From Elysia marginata (lineage: Eukaryota > Mollusca > Gastropoda > Plakobranchidae), in the NCBI GenBank assembly GCA_019649035.1, contig BMAT01007489.1:228085-248839 (forward strand): DNA of 20,755 nt. The letters run 5' to 3'. Positions 10,049 through 18,239 of the stretch are shown piece by piece; position 1 is the stretch's first letter, and each line of letters begins with the position of its first letter. The notes under the pieces were generated by a model. The model was not told the DNA's origin and did not search any database. It saw only the letters and a list, made by a program, of their open reading frames with translations. The translations under genes were made by a program, and so were the position numbers.

Positions 10049-10135
10049 TAATCCTGCGATTGTTCCGCTGGTGTTAAAAATGGGTATCATCCACTTTTTT
10101 TCGTCAGTCTTGCCAGCGGCCCAATGCCAGGATTA
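10049..10135. repeat. inverted repeat with 23-bp arms
   Basis: The arms are 10049-10071 and 10113-10135. They pair at 19 of 23 positions (outer TAATCCTG block, ATTG block, inner CCGCTGG block) around a 41-base spacer. It could be a structured RNA hairpin, a fold-back repeat, or the centre of a small MITE; no flanking duplication was seen. Confidence 0.6.
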
Positions 10136-10341
10136 TCCCCCTAGCTTCTGTACGTTTCTAGGCGTAATAAATTATGGTTGAATAAAACTGAAGCCTTTAA
10201 CTTTTTCAAGCAGTGAAAGCTGCAGGTTTGCTAGATGCAGACAAGAGCCGAGAGGTCTAGATAATCTACACCTACAATTTACAGTCGATCTTGGTTTCCG
10301 TTCATGATTTAAGACACTGCATGCAGCGCATGCTCACCTAC

Positions 10342-10519
10342 CTGGGTCCAAGGGCCTTGCAAGGGCTCTTTGGGGAGAGGGGAGAACCAGGGCTAGTGCT
10401 GGACAGAGGACAGTGACTTGCAGTACTGATTGAGGCACTTCACTGATCATTCTCCCACTCCTCCCCGCTTTGCCACACCTGTCCAACAAATTTAAGTTGA
10501 GCGCACACAGTAGTTCCAT
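10342..10519 (-). other. weak candidate first coding exon with a splice donor
   Basis: On the minus strand an ATG at 10519 opens a frame of about 59 codons that runs into CCCAG followed by GTAGGTGAGC (exon end at 10342), a good match to the metazoan splice-donor consensus. The segment is GC-richer than its surroundings and has a Leu/Ala/Val-rich middle portion. I recognise no domain, no matching downstream exon is visible on the minus strand, and the frame otherwise stops within a few codons. It may equally be chance. Confidence 0.2.
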
Positions 10520-11325
10520 GTAGGCCTACACGCCCATGCATTCTTTCCCTGGGTCTAGATCTAACCTTTAACTAAAATCATTTCTCCGAGTTCCTTGTAG
10601 ACCTAGTAGTCACAGTATTAACACTGCACTCGTTGAGATTGTCTAGTCTAGCTCTACATATTGCACTGTGTTACATCTACAGACTGTAGACGTAAATTTT
10701 ATTCTGCACTTGAAACAAGTTGATTTTCACCTCTTGCAAAACAATCTCAACCTGGAAAACAAGTTCAAATTGTGCCAATTTTTACTTAATAAGGAGCGTA
10801 TTTCAATCTTCTTAGTTGACCCCCCCCCCCTCCGCAAAAAAAAAGTCAACCTTGCTTGGAGTCTGAGTTATTTTTGTGTCTATTATATAAAGTCTACCAC
10901 CTGCGCATGGGTTTAACGGGACAAGAACAGACCTAAAGATGGATCCTGTGGAAGAATAGGGGGCACGTTAGAGAAATTAGAGTAAAAAATCAGAGACTTT
11001 TCCATGAACTTGACGGGAAAGCCAACATAGACCATAGGTTCATTGTGGGATTGGCTGATGGAATTCTGATGAAATGCTAATTCCAATCATCCATGTATGT
11101 AGGTTACAGAAGTCAATGCAATGGCATGGTGCATTGTGCATCCATACACACAGTTTGCAAATATAGGCGAGGCTAGCCACATAGAAATCTGGTTTGTATC
11201 AATAGCCTACCAATGTTGTGTCGATTCTTTTGGGTTTGCTTGTGTTCAGAATTGTTCACTTTCGGCTTTATTTCATAGGCCACATGGGCTGTTCTTTATC
11301 TCACTTGCAGTACTGCTGGTATTTG
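10520..11325. other. intergenic stretch, no gene seen
   Basis: Contains a C-run followed by an A-run near 10821-10850. Open frames here (82 and 139 codons on the plus strand) have no recognisable motif; the longer one gains its length from the downstream GTA repeat. No RNA gene or mobile element could be identified. Confidence 0.5.
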
Positions 11326-11590
11326 TTAGTAGTACTAGCAAAAATAGTAGTACTAGTAGTAGTAGTAGGAGTGGTAGTAGTAGTACCGTAGTAGTGGTAG
11401 TACTTCTAGTATTAGTAGTAGTAGTGGTAGCAGTAGCAGTATCACTAGTAGTACATGTACTAGTAGTAGTGGTATTAGTAGTAGTAGTGGTAGCAGTAGC
11501 AGTACCACTAGTAGTACATGTACTAGTAGTAGTGGTATAAGTAGTAGTAGTGGTAGCAGTAGCAGTACCACTAGTAGTATTAGTAGTAGA
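11326..11590. repeat. GTA/AGT trinucleotide array with a 63-bp higher-order unit
   Basis: The array is built of AGT-type triplets with variants. A 63-bp unit of 21 triplets appears at 11411-11473, again at 11474-11536 with one change (ATC to ACC), and as 42 bases of a third copy at 11537-11578. Each full unit has a 14-bp palindrome, TAGTACATGTACTA. Because the period is a multiple of three, both strands stay open and give Val-rich or Leu-rich frames (11121-11540 plus, 11353-11571 minus); these are artefacts of the repeat. Confidence 0.93.
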
Positions 11591-12770
11591 AATGAGTGCG
11601 GTGTTGTGGGCTAAACAAAAAGGATATTGGGCGACTTCGTGTACAGGCCTTCACGACGGAGTGGGCCTTTTTTTTACTATGTCTGGCCAAAAATGGTACA
11701 TGTTGTACGATGTGCATACAAATAGCAACGTACCTTTAAACTTAAAGACCGCACTCATTTTTATGGTTACTTCTGGCGCAACTATTGCCTTGCACCAAGG
11801 CAACTTGCTCGATAAGTCTTATACCCACTGAGGCTCTGAGTGCATTTCATTTTCACTCCTGACAGGTCTTTCCAATAGATATTAGAAAGACATTGACTGA
11901 AGCATGGACAAATGATATCTGTTGTGGGTGAAGTTATAGAAACGGTTACTGTATATATTTCAAAAGAAAGATGTGTAGCTCACTAAAAACTACAAATTAA
12001 TCCAAGTCTGAAAGGGTTGATATTTTTCATTCAAGTGTTTTACATTTACTTATTATTCAACGACCAGAAAGATACCAAATAATTTCAATATTTCTTGGTT
12101 TTTTTTGTGGAACTCCGCTTCACTATCTTTTTTTGGGTTTCATCTGCAATGGAATCAGAACTAATTTTAAAAAGCTTGTCATTGGGCTTAATTACAGGAT
12201 AATGATTATATTTTATATTGATATTAATGCTTTTGTTCATGTACCTTTCAATTCAAAGAAAGAAAAGTTGGTTTTAATTTTACATTAAAACTCTTTTTTT
12301 TTATACCTAAAAAACAGAAACAAAATGAACTCCAATTCATTTAGGCTCAACAATAAAGTACCATTTGCAAGCAAAAAGAAGTCACAAATTATCAAATGCT
12401 CTATTTTTTTGTTGAGATGAAGTAGGGTGCAAAATTTGAGGAGTTATGTAATGCCTCTTGTTTACAAAATGCTATTCCTGGAAGCATTAAGCTGTCTAGA
12501 TAAACACATTAATTTTTTAATAAGTTTTGTTTTGTTTACTCTCTACAGTCTTGTTGTGTTGCTGTTTTATTATTGGTCAAATTTTACCAGATTGTGTAAA
12601 ATTACTTCCAGAAATGTACTGCTTCATTTAATACCCCATAATTAAGCATTTTTTTAAACAATTATAAAAAAGGATTTAATTTATATGTTTTGGGAAATCT
12701 TAATAAGTCTCATGAAATAAAAATTAAAATTTTCAGTGTTACTGAAACCTAATTTTTCAATAATGTCTTG
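11591..12770. other. AT-rich stretch without a recognisable gene
   Basis: No domain or RNA gene is seen. A frame at 11550-11831 begins inside the trinucleotide repeat and continues about 80 codons into unique sequence without a recognisable motif. Poly-T tracts are common from 12060 onward. If the zinc-finger gene at 13385 has an upstream exon, part of this stretch could be its intron. Confidence 0.45.
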
Positions 12771-12966
12771 TTGACCCTATGAACCTTGAGCTCCCCACCC
12801 TTGAAATTCCCCATCCGTGGCTGCTCAGGCTAAAAATGGGTATTTATCCATGTGTACTACAACTTTATAAAAATGCAAACAATTCACAATTGGTATACTG
12901 GTGAGTAGGGTATTTGACACAGGAAAACTTCACCAGTGTACCGGTGAGTAGGGTTCATAGGGTTAA
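12771..12966. mobile_element. piggyBac-like MITE, 196 bp
   Basis: The ends are TTGACCCTATGAACC (12771-12785) and GGTTCATAGGGTTAA (12952-12966), inverted copies with a single mismatch. Reading TTAA (TTGA on the left) as the target duplication leaves terminal repeats starting CCCTATGAACC. A TTAA target with ends beginning CCC is the signature of the piggyBac superfamily. There is no coding capacity. A subterminal GGTGAGTAGGGT is repeated directly at 12900-12911 and 12943-12954. The left TTGA is best explained as a mutated TTAA. Confidence 0.7.
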
Positions 12967-13191
12967 AGTTGTTCCTTGATTCCGGAAAAACTAAAACTGT
13001 TCCCTGCAGATAAAATTAAATTTTGGACCTCAGTCATTTTTGTTATTTTACAGCAAATAATGCTGCGAATGTTAATAGCTTGCCTTTTTACAGCTCTAGT
13101 AAAGCATCAGGGTCATTTTAAGTGAACATGAATTTTTTTTTTATTATAAATTAAATTTTATAAGTTAATGATTGATAGTGTGATTAATTTT

Positions 13192-13220
13192 TTCTTTCTA
13201 TGAATATCTACAGATACCTT
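13192..13220 (+). promoter_or_regulatory. duplicate 3' splice-site-like segment (upstream copy)
   Basis: A pyrimidine-rich stretch ending CTACAG followed by ATACC, matching the segment at 13331-13359 at 25 of 29 bases. Splicing here in the same phase would meet a TGA after eight codons, so it is probably a relic or cryptic acceptor rather than the used one. Confidence 0.4.
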
Positions 13221-13330
13221 TGTGTTAAAATGGATCTGAATTTTTCTATTGTGCAGCATGTACAAATTGATGTAAAGTTGACTTTTATTACTGGTAATAT
13301 GTTACTTGCAAAACATTTTTAATCTTTAAA

Positions 13331-13352
13331 TTCTTTTTATGAATTCCTACAG
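13331..13352 (+). promoter_or_regulatory. probable 3' splice acceptor before the zinc-finger exon
   Basis: TTCTTTTTATGAATTCCTACAG ends in AG at 13351-13352, with a pyrimidine tract and a possible branch region upstream. From 13353 the zinc-finger frame is open through TLQTSIFTAI into the ATG at 13385, so the exon may begin here and the true start codon may be in an upstream exon. Confidence 0.5.
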
Positions 13353-13384
13353 ATACCCTTCAGACTTCCATTTTTACTGCTATC

Positions 13385-14911
13385 ATGAACAGATGGAGAA
13401 GGTTGAAAATGCTCCAAGGGCGCTTTGGCACTGACACATCCTCTGAATCTGAGTCTGACCTTGACAGCGATGTTACATCAGATGGTTTGTGTACTGATAG
13501 TGGTACAGAAAGTTGCAATCCTGCAGGACTCTCAACAGATCCACCACAGAAAGGTGCTTTAACACCGAAGAATGTTGAAACTGCTCATTCCCTAAGCCTA
13601 CAAAAAAGCAGCAGCCCTCATGGTGTGGTAAGACCATCTGCAAATGTAACAACAAGAACCACGGATCACAGGATTGTGGAAATTAACTCAAAAAGTTATC
13701 TATCATCGCATTCTGGAATAGCCAGTATGTCTCAGTCAGTGCCAACTGAGAGGAAAGTGGCTGTTCAGATTGTTGCTGTTACTAGACAGATCGTTACTGC
13801 TCCTAAAACTGATCTCAGTCGAGTGGAAAAGAACCAATCAAAACAAGTTCCTCATGGTTCAGATTCTCAAATTCAGTCAGAAGAGAATCTGGAAGGTGAA
13901 AAAGTTGAGCCTTGCAGTCTCTGCAGTCTATTGGTGCCATGTCATGACAGCGACACAAAGCAACAAGAGCTTATCTACCACATAGGGCACAAGCCCTCAA
14001 ACTGCAGTCTCATTTTTGACATCTACCAGTCTCTTTTGCTAGAAAATTTGCAGTTTTATAGCGCTTCTCTAAAGGTGTGCACTCAGTGCAGGATGACTTT
14101 CTCAGTATCTGCTGACTTGTTAAAACATCTTTACACTCACGCTGTGATCAAAGCCAAATCTGTTGTGCACCAATCTCCTGCTAGTGGTGGAGCTAGATTT
14201 GAAAGTGTGAAGTCCTTGCCTGACTCACAGGCAGGCAAAACTGATGCCAGATTGGCTATGTTGACTCACAATCAACTATGGCCAACACACAAAAAAAAGC
14301 CAGAAAAACTTTTGTGTGAGTATTGCGGCCTACTTTGTAGCAGTAGAGCAGTGATTCGAAATCACATTGCAGTCAAACATAAAATAAATCTTCCTTATAA
14401 GTGTTCTTTCTGTGATAAAAGATTTGCCCAAAAAGCTCATGCAAACTTCCATGAACGCTACCATAAAGCACATTACTGCCACATATGTGATAAATATATT
14501 CACCATGAGTATTTCTTTAATCAACATATGAGGGTACATGAACTTGGCGAGAAACCTTTTAAGTGCGATCAATGTGACAAGAGCTTTATGAGGAAAGCTT
14601 ATTTGAAAGCTCACCAGGTTCTCCACACAGGGAAAAAACCCTACCAGTGCTCACTTTGTGACAGAGGTTTTATGATTAAAAAACAGTTGGAAATACATGT
14701 AAAAACTCACACTGGCGTGAAAGAGCATAAATGCTCAATATGTTCTAAGGATTTTTTCAGTAAAGATGATTTATGTAAACACATGAGTCGTCACAGTAAA
14801 CACCATTTATGCGATCTGTGTGGCAGTTCATTTCCATCTAACTTTAGACTGAAAAGACATTATAAAAATATCCATCACAAAAACATTTTGTCTAGAGTAC
14901 ACAAGGCATAA
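13385..14911 (+). CDS. C2H2 zinc-finger protein with an N-terminal CxxC/CxxC (ZAD-like) module
   Basis: This is the best host gene in the window: 508 codons, no internal stop. The ATG context is unremarkable and the frame is open 5' of it to a splice-acceptor-like AG at 13352, so translation may start in an upstream exon. Residues 1-170 are low-complexity, with an acidic Ser-rich patch (18-31). Residues 177-235 hold C177-x2-C180, C186, C207 and C232-x2-C235, with LIFDIYQSLL between. Eight C2H2 fingers follow by ligands: C232/C235/H248/H252; 311/314/327/332; 340/343/356/360; 365/368/381/385; 394/397/410/414; 422/425/438/442; 450/453/466/470; 476/479/492/497. Fingers 5-7 are joined by TGEKP-type linkers (TGKKPY, TGVKEH), as in DNA-binding arrays. 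A nuclear DNA-binding role is inferred; the target is unknown. No KRAB or BTB domain is seen. A decayed paralogue lies at 2-1130. Confidence 0.92.
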   Translation: MNRWRRLKMLQGRFGTDTSSESESDLDSDVTSDGLCTDSGTESCNPAGLSTDPPQKGALTPKNVETAHSLSLQKSSSPHGVVRPSANVTTRTTDHRIVEINSKSYLSSHSGIASMSQSVPTERKVAVQIVAVTRQIVTAPKTDLSRVEKNQSKQVPHGSDSQIQSEENLEGEKVEPCSLCSLLVPCHDSDTKQQELIYHIGHKPSNCSLIFDIYQSLLLENLQFYSASLKVCTQCRMTFSVSADLLKHLYTHAVIKAKSVVHQSPASGGARFESVKSLPDSQAGKTDARLAMLTHNQLWPTHKKKPEKLLCEYCGLLCSSRAVIRNHIAVKHKINLPYKCSFCDKRFAQKAHANFHERYHKAHYCHICDKYIHHEYFFNQHMRVHELGEKPFKCDQCDKSFMRKAYLKAHQVLHTGKKPYQCSLCDRGFMIKKQLEIHVKTHTGVKEHKCSICSKDFFSKDDLCKHMSRHSKHHLCDLCGSSFPSNFRLKRHYKNIHHKNILSRVHKA

Positions 14912-15545
14912 TAGTTCCTAAAAGTTTCAACTCTGCGGACCTTAACCATGGCAATACAAACTGTTTATCTGTATACATTAAACATTACGCAGTTGTCTCC
15001 AAACTATGTTGACAAAACCATTCATACATGTTTGATTTACAGCTTAAGTTAATCCATTAAATTTAAAGCAACATTTTGTTTATAAACCAGAACACTGACT
15101 TAAAAACCAAAGAACAGTAAACATGTATTCTAAATAATTGGAATCTGTATAATTCCAAATATTTCTTTAATTGGAATTATGTTCATGATACTAATTAGTA
15201 CTTGTATGGCGAGTCTTACGTAATATATATATATATATATATATATACATTGTAGCCTAGTGCCACCTTATTGATGTACGACACTGTGTTTCTCGCCGAC
15301 TGATTCTGGCGCGTTGTCAGGTTTATATATATATGCTCCAACCATGTGTATGCCACACTCTACCATTGTGCCTGAAAGGTAATAACTACCAACACTTTAT
15401 GCATATATAGACACATATAGAAAATTAATGTAATTCATTCTGTGAAAATGTTACTTAGTGTCTTGCTGGAGAAATTAACCTTCATTATGTCTTTGTCAAT
15501 TATTTTAAAAATTTAGGAATTCCAATGCGGCTCTTGTTATAAATG
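14912..15545 (+). other. probable 3' UTR and downstream AT-rich spacer
   Basis: ATTAAA, a common variant polyadenylation signal, occurs at 14977-14982 and 15056-15061, 66 and 145 bases after the stop. Canonical AATAAA appears only at about 15604, inside a mobile-element candidate. Which signal is used cannot be told from sequence. No other gene is seen. Confidence 0.45.
15222..15246. repeat. (TA)n microsatellite
   Basis: About twelve uninterrupted TA units; a shorter TATATATATA occurs at about 15324-15333. Confidence 0.95.
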
Positions 15546-15784
15546 CAGTGGACCCTGTATCCTAAAACCTTGCACTCAATGAAACCTTGCACTCAACCAA
15601 TTGAAATAAAGTCCCAATATTTTATTTTATTTTCAAGTTTATAAATTAGCTTTAATAAAACAAATCTCATTTCAAACTCACCTTGTTTTCAAAGAACTGG
15701 AAGTGAAACAGAAAGTAATGCTATTTCAGTTTGTTGAGTGAAAGTGTTTGTTGAATTCAAGGTCGTGGGATACAAGGCCAACCG
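15546..15784. mobile_element. decayed pogo-like MITE, 239 bp
   Basis: The left end reads CAGTGGACCCTGTATCC. The right end, reverse-complemented from 15784, reads CGGTTGGCCTTGTATCC, matching at 13 of 17 bases, and looser similarity (ACCTTG and TCAA blocks) extends about 45 bases inward. CAGTGGA is a typical pogo/Tigger-type end. There is no coding capacity and no clear TA duplication, so the copy is old or the ends are slightly misplaced. A 15-base block AAACCTTGCACTCAA is repeated in tandem at 15565 and 15582. Confidence 0.55.
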
Positions 15785-15833
15785 AAATAATTAATCATGT
15801 CTGCATTAAATAGGCCTATACATGTATAATATA

Positions 15834-15861
15834 CGAGGGTTGTTCAAAAAGTAATGCCTCC
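15834..15861. repeat. mariner terminal inverted repeat, left
   Basis: 28 bases, the perfect reverse complement of 17190-17217; flanked outside by TA. Confidence 0.97.
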
Positions 15862-15955
15862 AAGTTCATAATTTCTTTATTATTGATAGGACTTTAACAA
15901 AAAATACACCAAATGAAAGCTCAGGATCTCTGCTACATTATGATACCTTTATTTC

Positions 15956-17023
15956 TCAACATAATCGCCTTCTTTGTCGACACAGGCTCACCAATGCCAA
16001 ATCAGTTTTCGCATACCGTCGGCGAAAAATTCGTGTGGTTTTTCCCCGGAACCATCCGCACACATCTTCTTGAACAGCATCATCATCTTCAAAGTGCTTT
16101 CCCTTGATGTGCTCCTTCAACTTCGGAAAAAGATGAAAGTCATATGGAGCAAGGTCTGGACTGTATGATGGGTGTGGTAAGGTTTCGTAAAATCGGAGAC
16201 TTTTCATGGCATCTTGAGTTTGCCGACTCGTGTGCGGACGGGCGTTGTCGTGATGTAAAATCACATTTTTCCCGGGTCTAACTCGTGTCAGACAAGCCCT
16301 AAGTTTTCTAAGAGTCTCGATATAACGGTCAGAGTTGACAGTCAATCCTTGCTTCAAAAATTCAATATGAACCAACCCGTCGCAGTCCCAGAACACTGTC
16401 ATTAGGACTTTCTTTGCAGAAGGAACAACTTTGAACTTTTTGGGACAAGGTGAACCAATGTGCCTGTATTCTTTTGATTGTTTTTTGTTCTCTGGGTCAT
16501 AATGGTGTACCCATGTCTCATCCCCGGTGACAATACGGCGTAAGAATGCTTCGCCTTCGTCAGTATACCGGGCTAACAGTTCTTGACTAACACGACTTCT
16601 GTTCAATTTCAGTTCGGGTGACAACATGTGGGGAACCCAGCGTGCACACAATTTTCTGTAACCCAACACATCATGGATGATAAATTGAGCACTTCCTGTA
16701 GAAATTCCTAACATTTCACTAATCTCTCTTACTTTGATGCGTCGATTTGCTTGGACGATCTCATCTACCCTTTCCTGATGTTGAATATCATTAACTGTGT
16801 TGGGACGACCACAACGAGCTTTGTCATGCAGATCTGTCTCTGTTGGACTGGTTCCAGCCAACTCCTTCGACCATCTTCGAACAGTACTTACGTCTACACA
16901 TGTTTCACCATAAACAATTTCCATTCGCCTATGAATGTCAATGGGTGTAGCTTTCTTTAGAGTGAGAAATTCAATGACAGCCCTTTGTTTTAAGTGAAGA
17001 TCCAATGTGCTACTTGTGGCCAT
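15956..17023 (-). pseudogene. mariner transposase with broken C-terminus
   Basis: A cut-and-paste transposase of the Tc1/mariner superfamily, 355 codons as read. The N-terminal helix-turn-helix region (about 10-110) binds the terminal repeats. The mariner signature WVPHML is at 129-134. The catalytic triad is D168 (TGDETWVHHY), D259 (HHDNARPHT) and D295 (YSPDLAPYDFHLF). The spacing between D259 and D295 is 35 residues, one more than the 34 of classical mariners. A run of four C at 16044-16047 appears to hold one extra base: in the other frame the sequence continues FFADGMRKLIWHW, a TGA (15988-15990), then DKEGDYVEK and a stop at 15949-15951, which is the usual mariner C-terminus. The last 29 residues of the open frame (from about 327) are therefore out of frame. 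All catalytic residues remain; activity is doubtful. No neighbours share its transcription. Confidence 0.93.
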
Positions 17024-17189
17024 TTTCTCGCCGACGATGTGCGCAAGTTTCTAAGACGTAAACAGCAATAGCATGAAATTGTGACGTCACAGCCTCAATT
17101 TGTTTTTTTGTTTGGAGAGTATACATGTTGACGTCTATTATGTACGAATTTCATTAAAATGTAATGAATAGTTTTAAAGTTATTTAATA

Positions 17190-17217
17190 GGAGGCATTAC
17201 TTTTTGAACAACCCTCG
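17190..17217. repeat. mariner terminal inverted repeat, right
   Basis: 28 bases, the perfect reverse complement of 15834-15861; followed by TA at 17218-17219. Confidence 0.97.
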
Positions 17218-17236
17218 TATAATATATATGATATTG

Positions 17237-17545
17237 AACGGCTCTGTGGCCTAGCGGTAAGACACTCGCTCAGAGACTGGGAGGTGTGGGTTCGATCCCT
17301 GGTCGAGTCAAACCAAGGACTTTAAAATTGGTATCACTATGAGCAGCTGACCCGCCTAGTGTCTGGCATTATGGATTTAGATCTAAGTCTGGTCGGCCCG
17401 GTGTCAGGATAATGTGACTGGGTGTGGTGTATGCAAGTGCTCCTTACACCACAGTGTGGCAGCACGCTTTCAATTGTCCCAATGGCTGTCTCTGATATAA
17501 CCTTGTAGTTGAAAAGAGACGTTAAAATTCAAACGCAATTCCTCA
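17237..17545 (+). mobile_element. tRNA-derived SINE, plus strand
   Basis: A tRNA-like head with A box TGGCCTAGCGG (17247-17257) and B box GGTTCGATCCC (17289-17299), so RNA polymerase III transcribed in principle. Acceptor and T-stem pairing is imperfect, so it is not a functional tRNA gene. The body contains CGGTGTCAGGATAATGTGAC (from 17399) and TGGCAGCACG (17457-17466), shared with the SINE at 7297-7552, and ends near GAGACGTTAAAATTC, an ending I associate with molluscan SINEs. The 3' limit is approximate, and no clear target-site duplication was found. Confidence 0.8.
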
Positions 17546-18239
17546 GCATATTCTCATGATTTGGGCACCATTTGCATAATTATATCTTAATAATTAGGTC
17601 TTCATCTTTATGGGCACTTCAAAACAATGTCCTAAAATCATCATTGTACTTATACATAGGCCTGAAGACATGCATTATATATCTGATTTCGGGATTGAAA
17701 ATTTGAAGTTTTAGAAACTCAAATAAGGATGAAGAGAAATAGTGGGGAAAAATAAGGAAGAAGATGATGATCGCATGTTAAATTAAATACAAAAAATAAT
17801 AAGATAAATATTTCTTGAAATATAACATCATCATTCACAGATCACAAAATTTTCTAGTTTTCAGGATTTGGTTTGGATTCATATTAAAATTTTAAGCTCC
17901 CATTTGAAATTACATTGTACTACATACTGCATAACTTACAAATTCAAGGTTTTCCTCCTATCACACACACACACACACACACATGTCACTTCTTGCTGTC
18001 GCTACAGATTATTGTGGTCTTCTTAAGCTGGTTTTTTTCAAGTTTTTTTTTATGTTTTGTCCCGCATTATTATTAAATGTCATTCAAATGGTTAGGTGGG
18101 GACTTTTCCTTTCTTAAAATCCTTAGCATGGCGTTGAGTCCTAAGTTCTTTGGTTAAACTGATCTGCTATTAACTTATCATTATAATTTCTTCATAAGAT
18201 CTCAAGCTTTTATGTGTGTCTCATTTGCCCTTCTTTCGA
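17546..18239. other. AT-rich intergenic stretch
   Basis: No gene or RNA is recognisable. It contains the (CA)n tract at 17962-17983 and several poly-T runs. Confidence 0.5.
17962..17983. repeat. (CA)n microsatellite
   Basis: Eleven uninterrupted CA units. Confidence 0.95.

Larger units (their letters stand above)
15834..17217 (-). mobile_element. mariner-family DNA transposon, near full length
   Basis: A 1384-bp element bounded by perfect 28-bp terminal inverted repeats (15834-15861 and 17190-17217), starting CGAGGGTTGTTCAAAAAG, with flanking TA dinucleotides at 15832-15833 and 17218-17219, the standard mariner target duplication. One transposase gene lies on the minus strand. Identical terminal repeats and a nearly intact transposase suggest a fairly recent insertion. 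It sits 49 bp from the MITE at 15546-15784 and about 20 bp before the SINE at 17237. Confidence 0.97.

Noticed and set aside
11121-11571. Open frames of 139 codons (plus) and 72 codons (minus), Val- or Leu-rich
   Set aside because: Both are created by the trinucleotide repeat, which has no stop in several frames; no domain is visible.
11771-11805. Small hairpin TTGCCTT/AAGGCAA near 11780-11803
   Set aside because: A 7-bp stem with no T-run or other context; expected by chance in a window of this length.
14330-14626. Minus-strand 98-codon frame
   Set aside because: It is the antisense shadow of the zinc-finger array.
15913-16168. Plus-strand frames of 64 codons
   Set aside because: They are antisense to the mariner transposase C-terminus.
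17239-17310. A functional tRNA gene
   Set aside because: A and B boxes are good, but the T stem and acceptor stem have mismatches and a SINE body follows; it is a tRNA-derived head.
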